Shown: positions 20,550 through 28,910 of the stretch, in pieces | Position numbering within the stretch: the stretch's first letter is position 1 | Layout: every line of letters begins with the position of its first letter | Assembly: GCF_007748175.1 (NCBI RefSeq) | Contig: NZ_CP037422.1 | Coordinates: forward strand, 744,001 to 808,000 | Reading direction: 5' to 3' | DNA length: 64,000 nucleotides | Origin: Gimesia aquarii | GTDB taxonomy: Bacteria; Planctomycetota; Planctomycetia; Planctomycetales; Planctomycetaceae | Made by a program: the position numbers and the translations under genes | Notes under the pieces: generated by a model | The model's input: only the letters and a program-made list of their open reading frames with translations | Databases searched by the model: none | What the model was told of the DNA's origin: nothing

Positions 20550-21368
20550 ATGAAGCAATACCTTTCGACATGGACGTCGTTGTTGTTGGTACTCACTCTT
20601 TGCGGGTGTGGTGGTCGGGGTTCTACGGATTTGCTGGAAGCCCGACTTCGTCAGCAGGAAGACAATATTTTTGCTTTGCAGCGCGATTTGAAAGAATCTC
20701 ATCAGGCGCTGGAGACAGCCCGTCATCAGACAGAGGCAATGCAAAAACAACTCGCCCAGGCATCACAGGGGAAAATACTGCCTGAGCAAACGCAGGCGCT
20801 TTACAAAGTCACCGGTGTCAAAGTCAATAGTCTCCTCACTGGTGGTGTGGATATTGATAATCAAGAAGGTGACGAACTCTGGACGACACTCGTTACCCCT
20901 CACGACACTGATGGAGAGACTGTCAAACTTCCTGCCAACATAGAGCTGGAACTGGTCGATTTAAATCAACCAGAGGCAAATCGCAAGATTGGTATATGGA
21001 GCTTCAATAGCGAGGAAGTTCGCTCACACTGGTATTCCGGATTTGCCGGTTCCGGATTTCGATTTGAGCTTCCCTGGCAACAGCAGCCTGCTAACGAAGA
21101 CTTGACACTCGTGGTTCGCATGAAGTCACAGGATGGACGAACCTTTAATACAACTGCTCCTTTGAAAATCACTCCCTCGTCAAAACCTTCTATGATCCGG
21201 GCAGTTTCCAGAGAGCGGCTGGCACCCGTTGAGCCCGCACGAATTTCATTTGAGGAAAAGCCCGGAACGATTTCGGAAGTGACTGACAACCCTTTCGATA
21301 ATTCCTCAGAAGTTCCTGCGGAGAATGATTCTGAAATGGATTCACCATTCCGCATAATCAAAGAGTAG
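20550..21368 (+). CDS. Hypothetical lipoprotein with N-terminal coiled coil
   Basis: A 272-residue protein with a lipoprotein signal peptide (MKQYLSTWTSLLLVLTLCGCGG, with the lipidated Cys at about residue 18 or 20). A predicted coiled coil follows (EARLRQQEDNIFALQRDLKESH onward, about residues 28-70, heptad-like). The remainder is a beta-rich domain with no recognised family (VTGVKVNSLLTGGVDIDNQEGDE...), then a low-complexity acidic tail. It lies 52 bases after clpP2 in the same direction; function is unknown. An envelope location is inferred from the lipobox. Confidence 0.75.
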   Translation: MKQYLSTWTSLLLVLTLCGCGGRGSTDLLEARLRQQEDNIFALQRDLKESHQALETARHQTEAMQKQLAQASQGKILPEQTQALYKVTGVKVNSLLTGGVDIDNQEGDELWTTLVTPHDTDGETVKLPANIELELVDLNQPEANRKIGIWSFNSEEVRSHWYSGFAGSGFRFELPWQQQPANEDLTLVVRMKSQDGRTFNTTAPLKITPSSKPSMIRAVSRERLAPVEPARISFEEKPGTISEVTDNPFDNSSEVPAENDSEMDSPFRIIKE

Positions 21369-21396
21369 TAATTTGAAATTGCTGTGGCTGGAAACA

Positions 21397-21429
21397 AAAA
21401 AACTCTCGCTAAGAAATTCTTAGGAGAGC
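21397..21429 (-). terminator. Rho-independent terminator of the TPR gene
   Basis: An imperfect inverted repeat (CTCTC..TAAGAA / TTCTTAGGAGAG, 21404-21429) is followed on the minus strand by seven T (A-run at 21397-21403). It lies about 30 bases past the stop of the minus-strand TPR gene and also separates it from the convergent lipoprotein gene. Confidence 0.75.
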
Positions 21430-21460
21430 CTAATATTGTATCAACGAAGTTATTGCTGAA

Positions 21461-21778
21461 CTATTTTTTAGGTCCTACAGCGTGGGCCTTAGCCATGGCA
21501 TCTTCTGCTTCGGGAATACGTCCACAGCGTTGGCAGATGACAGAGAGCTGAATGAATGAGAAATTATCATCTGGTTCCAGCTCCGTAACCTTAGTTGCAT
21601 GAGCAATTGCTTCATCGAAGTTGCCTAATTTTTGATTGTAAACTGCCAAAGCTGAAAGAGCCAGCACATAGTTTTCGTCAATTGCTAAGACTTCATTCAG
21701 CTTCTCAACAGCTTTTTCAATGTCTCCGCTTTCGTAGATTTTGACTGCTTCATCGTATAGCTTTGCTGGCGTGCTCAT
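21461..21778 (-). CDS. Small tetratricopeptide-repeat protein
   Basis: A 105-residue protein made almost entirely of three TPR units (for example KLYDEAVKIYESGDIEKAVEK, AVYNQKLGNFDEAIAHATKV), ending with a CQRCGRIPEAEDAM unit. It has no signal peptide, so it is probably a cytoplasmic scaffold. It is a single gene convergent with the lipoprotein gene and followed by its own terminator. Its partner is unknown. Confidence 0.82.
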   Translation of the reverse strand: MSTPAKLYDEAVKIYESGDIEKAVEKLNEVLAIDENYVLALSALAVYNQKLGNFDEAIAHATKVTELEPDDNFSFIQLSVICQRCGRIPEAEDAMAKAHAVGPKK

Positions 21779-22049
21779 CCCATTTTCTCTCTAAATGTAT
21801 GGTTAAAGTTTGAGGCTTTCATTTGGTTGTTACTGCCATCTCAACAGGGATTCAGTAACGTCACTTTTACGATTATAGTATAGCAAACAATTATACAAAC
21901 CACTATTCTCTGATGAAATGCTGTTCCAGAATGAAGTATTTATGATAGTGAACGAATCGCAAGAAGTCATAGGCATAGAGGTTCGGTTCCTGTAGAATTG
22001 ATGAACTTCTATTGTTCTTATTTTTTGTCTCATTTGATGAAAGCGGGAT

Positions 22050-23846
22050 GTGCCTCAGATCGAAATCAAAGAACTAGAATCGACACCGATTACCCGTCTG
22101 GAATTCATCACAGTTGTGATACTCTTTTTGTTAGGGGGCTCCTTCCGCTGTCTGTTTCTCTCTGAGACTGCTATCGAACATTTTGACGAAGGTGTCTATG
22201 CCTCCAACTTATGGTTTACTCCGGAGCAAGGCGCTGAATATCCAGGAAGGTACTTCTACGCACCTCCACTATTACCCTTCCTGATCGAGTGGTCGATGGT
22301 CTTCCTCGGCAGTGGTTCCTGGGGTACATTTCTCCCTTCGCTGTTATCGGGGATCTTGACTGTCCCTTTGGCATGGTGGGTCGCACGAAACTGGTTTGGT
22401 CCTGCGGCGGGATTGGTGGCTTTGACACTGGCCAGTTTAAGTGATCTCCATCTTCTCTACAGTCGAGCCGCTTTGACTGATGTTTTACTAGGCTTTTATT
22501 TATTACTAAGCGTATACCTGATCTGGAAGAGCTATCTCAGTCGAGACTGGAAGTGGCCTGTTCTGGCAGGTCTCACAATCGGAGCAGGGTGGGCTACCAA
22601 ATATAACGGCTGGCTTCCTTTGGCAGTAGGGCTTTCCGGAATGCTTCCATGGCTCTTCATCTACCGCCGGCAACTCAATTCGAAAACAAGCTATTTTTTA
22701 CGGTGGGGTGTGATTGCGTGTATTGCTTTCCTTGTTTGGTTACCGGTGCTGATGGGGCTTCAGAAGTGGGGTGGCTACTCTGTTGTCGCCGCCAATCACA
22801 GTCGCTATGTAGTTGGGTTTTCTGGTTGGCTTGATTCGTTTTCTCGTCAGGTGGATAACCACAAACTACTGGAGGGGACACCAGGTTATATTGGAATTGG
22901 TCTGGTTTGTCTCGTACTCTGCCTTCTGTTACACATGCTAAAGGTGCAACAACAACTAGTCTTCCATACAAGATCAGAAACTGATCGTTCCACGTGGAAT
23001 GCAATTGTAGTCGGAGTATCGGCGGCGCTACCTCTCATTGCAGTTTACATTTTCGGAGTGAGCCCGACACTTGCGGTTATGGGATTCCTGGGCATCCTCA
23101 TGCAGTTATTTTTTGCCAGTCAACATATAGTGCAAAAGCAGAGCGAAACCGACAAGCTAGATTCAGAATCTTTGAAGCGATCTTTAGCAGCCTGGTTATT
23201 GGCAGCCTGGTTTTGTGGATTGTTTCTGGCGACTCCTCTTTACTATCCCTATCCTCGCTTGACGATTCCCTGGACGATCTCAGCCTGGTTGGGATCAGCT
23301 GCACTTGCTGGTTGGATCGAGCAGCGTGGTACAAGTTCACTGTTCTCGTTCTTATCTGATAAAGAGAAAAAACGGTCCTCTTTCATTCCGGCAATCAGTG
23401 TGGGTATGATCTTGATCATCACACTCTGTATAATGCCTTGGTCAGTAGTTGCCTGGCAGCCTCGTAATGGGCTCGCTGAGGTTTCCCAGAATGTACTCAC
23501 AGACATACGCGCAGAGACCGGTGCTGGCGTTTCTGATTCGATCCTTTACATTTACGCTGAGCCCGGATTATTCTTTCATCTGAAGGCACAAGGACACTCA
23601 TTAACCGGACCCGTGGCAGATTTTGAATTTCTGAATTCGCTTCCAAATTCGATGCCGGTCTATTTACTCACAGGTCCACATGCCGCTGCAGATGCTGACT
23701 TCCAAAAGAAGTTCCAACAATTGCGTGATCACTTTGAGTTAGTCAAGTCGTATGATTATTCGCCGAGTCTGTTGGTAAGACTAAATCAGGCACATCTGAA
23801 TAATGAGACTGAGATCGAACCCATAATGTTATACCGGACGAAATAA
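22050..23846 (+). CDS. Membrane glycosyltransferase of the ArnT/PMT (GT39/GT83-like) family
   Basis: A 598-residue integral membrane protein with about 10-12 hydrophobic helices. An early loop holds the acidic pair EHFDEGVYA near residue 45, the DE motif of C-family glycosyltransferases that use polyprenyl-phosphate sugars. The order (TM1, DE loop, RAALTDVLLGFYLLLS, ATKYNGWLPLAVGL) matches the PMT_2/ArnT family. It probably transfers a sugar to lipid, protein or glycan on the outer face of the cytoplasmic membrane. I use GTG 22050, without a strong Shine-Dalgarno. A parS-like palindrome lies inside the gene at 22986-23001. Confidence 0.82.
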   Translation: MPQIEIKELESTPITRLEFITVVILFLLGGSFRCLFLSETAIEHFDEGVYASNLWFTPEQGAEYPGRYFYAPPLLPFLIEWSMVFLGSGSWGTFLPSLLSGILTVPLAWWVARNWFGPAAGLVALTLASLSDLHLLYSRAALTDVLLGFYLLLSVYLIWKSYLSRDWKWPVLAGLTIGAGWATKYNGWLPLAVGLSGMLPWLFIYRRQLNSKTSYFLRWGVIACIAFLVWLPVLMGLQKWGGYSVVAANHSRYVVGFSGWLDSFSRQVDNHKLLEGTPGYIGIGLVCLVLCLLLHMLKVQQQLVFHTRSETDRSTWNAIVVGVSAALPLIAVYIFGVSPTLAVMGFLGILMQLFFASQHIVQKQSETDKLDSESLKRSLAAWLLAAWFCGLFLATPLYYPYPRLTIPWTISAWLGSAALAGWIEQRGTSSLFSFLSDKEKKRSSFIPAISVGMILIITLCIMPWSVVAWQPRNGLAEVSQNVLTDIRAETGAGVSDSILYIYAEPGLFFHLKAQGHSLTGPVADFEFLNSLPNSMPVYLLTGPHAAADADFQKKFQQLRDHFELVKSYDYSPSLLVRLNQAHLNNETEIEPIMLYRTK

Positions 23847-23861
23847 CTTTGGCAAACTGGG

Positions 23862-23877
23862 TGTTCCACGTGAAACG
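23862..23877 (+). promoter_or_regulatory. parS centromere-like site
   Basis: TGTTCCACGTGAAACG matches the widely conserved bacterial parS consensus TGTTNCACGTGAAACA at 15 of 16 positions. It lies 16 bases after the glycosyltransferase stop and about 130 bases before parB. ParB nucleates here and spreads, using CTP, to organise the chromosome origin region. Only one high-quality copy was found in the window. Confidence 0.9.
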
Positions 23878-24009
23878 GCCATTCAAGCTAACATTCGTGG
23901 AATACTTTCGAAAAGCCCTCTTGCCTCAAACTGAAATTCGAAATAGAATCCCGCGCCTCGTGTGGTGCCCTTATTTTGTCAGGCAGTTTAATTGTAAGAA
24001 GAGAACGTT

Positions 24010-24996
24010 ATGGACGAACAAAATCAAACAGAAGCTGATAACCCCTCTGAGCAATCTGAAGCTCCAGGTGCTCCTCGACGCAGATTAGGTCGTGGATTGA
24101 ATGCCTTATTGGGGCGGGGTGGCTCTGATTCGGAATCAGAAAATCAGCCAGATCAAATGGGGGCAGACGGATCTGAAGCTTCTGTTCCTACTGAGCAGGA
24201 TGAGATCGACATTGAGCTCATTGAGCGGAACCCCTACCAGCCCCGCCAAGACTTTGCCTCTGAGTCGCTAAAGGAACTGGAAGGCAGTATCCGTCAGCAT
24301 GGCATTCTGCAACCGTTACTGGTACGTCCCTTTGATGGAGCCTACCAACTGATTGCCGGTGAGCGGCGATTGAAGGCAGCCCGCGATGCAGGGTTGAAAA
24401 CAGTTCCCTGCCGTGTGTTGAACCTGGAAGAGCGACAGGTTTGTGAAGTGGCGATTGAAGAGAACCTCAAACGTAAGGACCTGAATGTCCTAGAAAAAGC
24501 ACAGGCTTTCAAAAATTACCTGAGTCAGTTCAACAGTACGATTGAGCAGCTCTCACAAAGATTAAGTCTGGATCGTTCCACAGTCAATAATATGATTCGT
24601 CTACTTGAACTGGCAGACCCCGTCAAACAGGCTTTACAGAACGAGAAGATCTCAGCCGGTCACGCGCGGGCACTTCTGAGTTTGGAAGAAGAACGACAGG
24701 TTGCTGTCTGCGAGCAGATTCAGGCAGAATCACTGTCGGTACGAAAGACTGAAGCTGAAGTTCGTAAAATCATCAAAGGAGAGGCTGATACGGTTCCCTT
24801 CGAGAATGCGAAGAAGTCTAAGGCAGCTCCTGAAATGACCAATCATCTGGTGGATCTGCAGCAACAATTACGGGAAATCCTGGGAGCGAAAGTGGAGATC
24901 AAACTCAAGACAGATCATTCGGGACAAATCATGATTCCTTTCGATTCCACTGAGACGTTTGAACGGATTACCGGAGTACTACGAAAGAGTGCCTGA
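24010..24996 (+). CDS. parB: Chromosome partitioning protein ParB
   Basis: A 328-residue ParB/Spo0J family CTPase and parS-binding protein for chromosome segregation. A RRRLGRGLNALLG motif near residue 27 is the ParA-stimulating N-terminal segment. The ParB/Srx domain (IERNPYQPRQDF, GIL-QPLLVRP, IAGERRLKAARDAG) spans about residues 75-165. The helix-turn-helix follows (TIEQLSQRLSLDRSTVNNMIRLL, then ISAGHARALLSL). The C-terminus is a short dimerisation region. parA is not adjacent, which is unusual because parAB are commonly paired. A parS site is immediately upstream. Presence of parB/parS suggests the region may be near the origin, which is an inference. Confidence 0.96.
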   Translation: MDEQNQTEADNPSEQSEAPGAPRRRLGRGLNALLGRGGSDSESENQPDQMGADGSEASVPTEQDEIDIELIERNPYQPRQDFASESLKELEGSIRQHGILQPLLVRPFDGAYQLIAGERRLKAARDAGLKTVPCRVLNLEERQVCEVAIEENLKRKDLNVLEKAQAFKNYLSQFNSTIEQLSQRLSLDRSTVNNMIRLLELADPVKQALQNEKISAGHARALLSLEEERQVAVCEQIQAESLSVRKTEAEVRKIIKGEADTVPFENAKKSKAAPEMTNHLVDLQQQLREILGAKVEIKLKTDHSGQIMIPFDSTETFERITGVLRKSA

Positions 24997-25030
24997 CTGA
25001 GAAATTATGGTTTTAGATTAATACACCAGC

Positions 25031-25070
25031 AACCCGAAAGGCTATCACTTGTCTTTCGGGTTTGCTTTTT
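25031..25070 (+). terminator. Terminator of parB, overlapping the convergent gene's 3' end
   Basis: A perfect 10-base stem AACCCGAAAG / CTTTCGGGTT (25031-25040, 25053-25062) with a T-rich tail to 25070 ends parB transcription. The 3' half lies within the last codons of the convergent cytochrome gene. Confidence 0.85.
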
Positions 25071-27234
25071 GTTGCAGGTTCAAAAGAATCTGCCGGAACG
25101 TGGGGTTCTCCGGCTGCAGGCGAATGAGAGCGTCGACCGACTCTAACGCCAACTTCCACTTTTCCTGTTTCTCATAAAGCAGGGTCAACATCAATCGAAA
25201 ATCGGCGGACTGCGGTTCGAGATGGCAGGCTTTAGTCAGCGCGTTCACTGCCTCGTCTTCTCGCCCTAAAAGATAATAGAGTAAACCGAGTCGGTATTGC
25301 AGCAGCGCATTCTCGGGTAGCAACTTTGCATCTCGGGCTAATAGCTCTGCTTCTTCAGTCCTCAACTTTTTAACCTCATGGGTTTTTCCTAACTGTTCGA
25401 GAAGTTGAGCCAGATTCGATCGCGGGCCTGCTACCGCCGGTGAGAGTTTAATGGCCGTACGAAATTCCTGTTCGGCTTGTTTCATATCACCCTGGTTGGC
25501 ATAGAGAATCCCCAGACTCATGTGAGAGCCTGATTGATCTCCGTCAGTAAGTAACCCTGTCTTATATTCTTCCAAAGCGTCTTTCAGCGCCTGCTTGTTT
25601 TCTTTTGTATCCGGTAGAATGGGGAGTGAAGACAGAATGCGTGCGACCTCGGTGCGTACCCCTCGCGAGGAATCGGTTAGACCCTTGGCCAGTAATTTGC
25701 CGATCTCATTTGCTTCTTTTTCGGAACGCGGAGTCCATCCATCAAAACCACGCAAGGCAGCCAGCCGAACAATCTCTTCTTTCGATTTCAATGCCTTCTC
25801 AACCACAGCTCGGCTTTCCTGGGTTTGATACCGAGTTGCTAATATCGAAACAGCGGTCGCGCGAACTACAGGGCCAACTTCCTTATTCCGTGTCAGTTTG
25901 ATGAGGGCACGCTCCGCATCAGGACTTCCTGTTCGGCCTGCTGCTAGAATTTCGCCGTAATGTGGATCATCACGTCGCTTGGGACCATACCATTTCTCGA
26001 TGCTTTTCGCCGCCCATTCCGGAGTTTCATCGGGCTTTGTGTGACATTGGTTGCAGGCATTTGGAGTACCCAATTTGACTGTCAGATCGGGACGGGGAAT
26101 ACGCAGGCTATGGTCGCGCCTGGGGTCAACCACCATATAGGTTTTGGAAGGCATATGGCATTCAACACATGAAGCACCTGTACTACCGACTTTGTGATGA
26201 TGGTGACCGGGAACATCATATTTCGCTTCCAGATGACACTGGGTACAAAGTTTATTGCCTTGAAATTTGAGACGTGTCGAGTGAGGATCATGACAGTCGG
26301 TGCAGCGAACACCTTTGCGATACATTTTACTCTGTGTAAACGATCCGAAGACGTAGACTTCTTCGTCGATCTGACCATCGGGATGATAGAGATGATCTTC
26401 CAGCAATGAGAGTGCGTAATGATCATGAAAGCGATCAAGGGGTGTATGACCGGGCGCCACGTGCCGTCGATGAGAGTGACAGGGAGCACAACTTTCTAAT
26501 TGTGCTGTGGCATCTTTGCCCTTGAGTTTCGCCAAACCATAACCATAACGACGATCCCAGAACAGTGATTTTGATTCGGCGAGTTTGACATGAATCGATC
26601 CTGGGCCGTGGCAGGCCTCACAACTGACTCGCATTTCGGAGAATGAAAAGTGATGTGTGTCGGTCGCAATGTCATAGTTTTTAGACCAGTTCGTAGTGTG
26701 GCACTCTGCGCACATATGATTCCAATTTTGGGCCGAGCCAGTCCAATGCAAGGGATCGCCAGGGCCAAATGGTTCATCGGGACTGGCGTAATACCAACGC
26801 TTCTGTTTTGTATCCCAGGTGACCGGTAATACCTGAATTTTACCTCGGTCCAGTTCCGCGAGGTACTGTTGTAATGGTCTCACGCCGATGACGTATTTCG
26901 CTTCGAATCGAGCTGTCTTCCCATCGGGGCCCTGGGTGGTTACATAGAATTTATCATTCTCCCGTGTCATCGTAGATGTAATACCGAAGTGTTCGAGTTT
27001 GGTATCGTTGAAATCGCCCAGTACAAATTCGGGAGTTGCCGGATTCATGGCAAGGTCGTGGTCGGAACCTTTCCAAAGTTCGGCTTCTTTCTGGTGGCAT
27101 TGGAAGCAGGTTTGCCTGCCAACATAAGTCGCCTGTTCGCCTTCAGGGAGGGCAGTCCACCAGTCGATGGCTAAACCGATTGATGTAATACTTAATAGTA
27201 CGATCAAACCGTAAATCCATCGTTTCTTCATCAC
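25045..27234 (-). CDS. Octaheme c-type cytochrome with C-terminal HEAT/TPR repeats
   Basis: A 729-residue exported protein. The N-terminus MMKKRWIYGLIVLLSITSIGLAI is a signal peptide or anchor. Eight CxxCH haem c motifs follow (CFQCH, CAECH, CEACH, CAPCH, CTDCH, CTQCH, CVECH, CNQCH). From about residue 430 it changes to helical repeats: first HEAT-like (KLTRNKEVGPVVRATAVSIL...), then three or four TPR units (HMSLGILYANQGDMKQAEQEF and others). The cytochrome part resembles the cytochrome c554/NrfA-like multihaem family; an enzyme activity such as nitrite or hydroxylamine chemistry cannot be assigned. It is probably periplasmic. The repeats likely organise a complex. Confidence 0.9.
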   Translation of the reverse strand: MMKKRWIYGLIVLLSITSIGLAIDWWTALPEGEQATYVGRQTCFQCHQKEAELWKGSDHDLAMNPATPEFVLGDFNDTKLEHFGITSTMTRENDKFYVTTQGPDGKTARFEAKYVIGVRPLQQYLAELDRGKIQVLPVTWDTKQKRWYYASPDEPFGPGDPLHWTGSAQNWNHMCAECHTTNWSKNYDIATDTHHFSFSEMRVSCEACHGPGSIHVKLAESKSLFWDRRYGYGLAKLKGKDATAQLESCAPCHSHRRHVAPGHTPLDRFHDHYALSLLEDHLYHPDGQIDEEVYVFGSFTQSKMYRKGVRCTDCHDPHSTRLKFQGNKLCTQCHLEAKYDVPGHHHHKVGSTGASCVECHMPSKTYMVVDPRRDHSLRIPRPDLTVKLGTPNACNQCHTKPDETPEWAAKSIEKWYGPKRRDDPHYGEILAAGRTGSPDAERALIKLTRNKEVGPVVRATAVSILATRYQTQESRAVVEKALKSKEEIVRLAALRGFDGWTPRSEKEANEIGKLLAKGLTDSSRGVRTEVARILSSLPILPDTKENKQALKDALEEYKTGLLTDGDQSGSHMSLGILYANQGDMKQAEQEFRTAIKLSPAVAGPRSNLAQLLEQLGKTHEVKKLRTEEAELLARDAKLLPENALLQYRLGLLYYLLGREDEAVNALTKACHLEPQSADFRLMLTLLYEKQEKWKLALESVDALIRLQPENPTFRQILLNLQQKANPKDK

Positions 27235-27354
27235 ACTACTGCTTTATCAGTCTATCTTGAGAAGTCTATTTGATTAGTAGTTAGAGAATCATCTCTGTAT
27301 TAATTATAGATCGGGTTTTAGGGTGAACGAGAGCGTTATTGAGAGAGAATAGAA

Positions 27355-28707
27355 TCAGAGCTTATTGACAGTTTCTTCAGGGACTCTGTCTGCAACAAAA
27401 GTCTCTTCTTCTCCCTGAATTTTTAACTCTGTTTCTTCATTTAATTTTAACAGTGGTAAAAATCGTCGCGCAATGCGGGCTTGTAATGTGACTCGAGAAT
27501 CATCACTAGAATATTCGCGAGATAAGATCAGTGAATGATCTTCCAGTTGAGAAAGTAACTTCCCATTTCCTACCGGTGTATCAATTTCTACAATAGCATA
27601 GCCGGATGCCAAACGGTCAATGACAGTTTGGGTAAGACGGTCCAAACCTTCTCCGGAAACAGCACTGACACTGATGGCGTTATCATATTTTAGACGTAAA
27701 ACATCAAGTTTGGATCTGTCTTCGATCTTGTCCGTTTTGTTAAAGACCAGGATTGCATCCTGGTGATCAATGCCGATTTCATCCAGGACTTGATAGACGG
27801 TTTTTATATGGTGTTCTACTTCAGGGTTGCTGGAGTCAACGACGTGCAGTAACAAGTCTGCTTGCCGCGCTTCTTCCAGTGTAGATCTGAAAGAAGCAAC
27901 CAGATGATGCGGAAGGTCTCTTACGAATCCGACGGTGTCGCTGAGCAAAATTTCTCCCCAGTTTGGAAGTTCCCAGCGTCTCGTGCGCGTATCAAGCGTC
28001 GCAAATAATTTGTCAGCGATATAAACATCAGCGCCGGTGAGCGCATTCATTAGTGTGCTTTTGCCTGCGTTCGTGTATCCTACAAGCGAAACAGTGAGAT
28101 GTTCAAAACGATGCGAGACGGTCCGCTCTCTACGACGTTCTACCTCGGAGAGTTTGCGTTTCAATTCTGAGACGCGTTTATCCAATAATCGTCGGTCTGT
28201 TTCGAGTTGCTTTTCACCAGGTCCACGGCCTGCACCCACACCCCCTTCAATTCGTTCCAAGTGAGTCCACAAGCGTTTCAAGCGAGGTCGAAAATAAAGT
28301 AGCTGCGCTAACTCTACTTGTAGTTTCGCTTCGTATGTTTTCGCATGAGTCGCGAAGATATCAAGAATCAATTCGCTACGATCAACGATCACTGTTCCTG
28401 TCTCTTCTTCGATGTTCCTTCCTTGAGAAGGGGAGAGATTATTATCAAAAACAATGAGTTCAGCATCAACGTGCTTTACCATCTGCTTGAGTTCCGCCAG
28501 CTTTCCTTTACCCAAACATGTAGCAGGGTGAGGATGCTCACGACTCTGGACGAGCGTGCCAACGACTTTGACGCCAGCAGTTTCGACTAAACCTCGTAAT
28601 TCATCTAAAGCTTGCTCTTTATTAATATGGCTTGAAGGAGAAATGACGGCGGCCAGAATGGCCTTTTTTTCTTTGACTTGCAGCTCTTCGCGTTTAGGAT
28701 CTGCCAA
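27355..28707 (-). CDS. hflX: HflX ribosome-associated GTPase
   Basis: HflX is a conserved GTPase that binds and splits stalled 70S ribosomes under stress. The 450 residues contain the HflX N-terminal domain (SREHPHPATCLGKGKLAEL, FDNNLSPSQGRNIEEETG) and the glycine-rich linker (ERIEGGVGAGRGPGEKQLETDRR). The G domain has G1 GYTNAGKST near residue 210, G3 DTVGF and G4 NKTD. I use the TTG at 28707 because the frame is closed just upstream and no good later start exists; AAGG lies about 10 bases before it. It lies between two other minus-strand genes but no operon is evident. Confidence 0.95.
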   Translation of the reverse strand: MADPKREELQVKEKKAILAAVISPSSHINKEQALDELRGLVETAGVKVVGTLVQSREHPHPATCLGKGKLAELKQMVKHVDAELIVFDNNLSPSQGRNIEEETGTVIVDRSELILDIFATHAKTYEAKLQVELAQLLYFRPRLKRLWTHLERIEGGVGAGRGPGEKQLETDRRLLDKRVSELKRKLSEVERRRERTVSHRFEHLTVSLVGYTNAGKSTLMNALTGADVYIADKLFATLDTRTRRWELPNWGEILLSDTVGFVRDLPHHLVASFRSTLEEARQADLLLHVVDSSNPEVEHHIKTVYQVLDEIGIDHQDAILVFNKTDKIEDRSKLDVLRLKYDNAISVSAVSGEGLDRLTQTVIDRLASGYAIVEIDTPVGNGKLLSQLEDHSLILSREYSSDDSRVTLQARIARRFLPLLKLNEETELKIQGEEETFVADRVPEETVNKL

Positions 28708-28910
28708 GGAGATTCAACCTTAATGTAATATAGTATAAACAGTCATGTGAGGACTGATTGTTGTCCCAACTCCTATCTCTCATTTTAACAGTTTGTTTAT
28801 GAGAGAATAGGCTTTTTCTACACTACCGACACCAATTCCTGTTTGTAAGTTCATTTAGTAATTATCAGAGAGCCATACTAATTAAATAAACCGAAATGTG
28901 TACATGTGTA

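Noticed and set aside
22986..23001. Second parS site candidate in the glycosyltransferase gene
   Set aside because: Only 12 of 16 positions match and it lies inside a coding sequence; kept as a remark, not as a feature.
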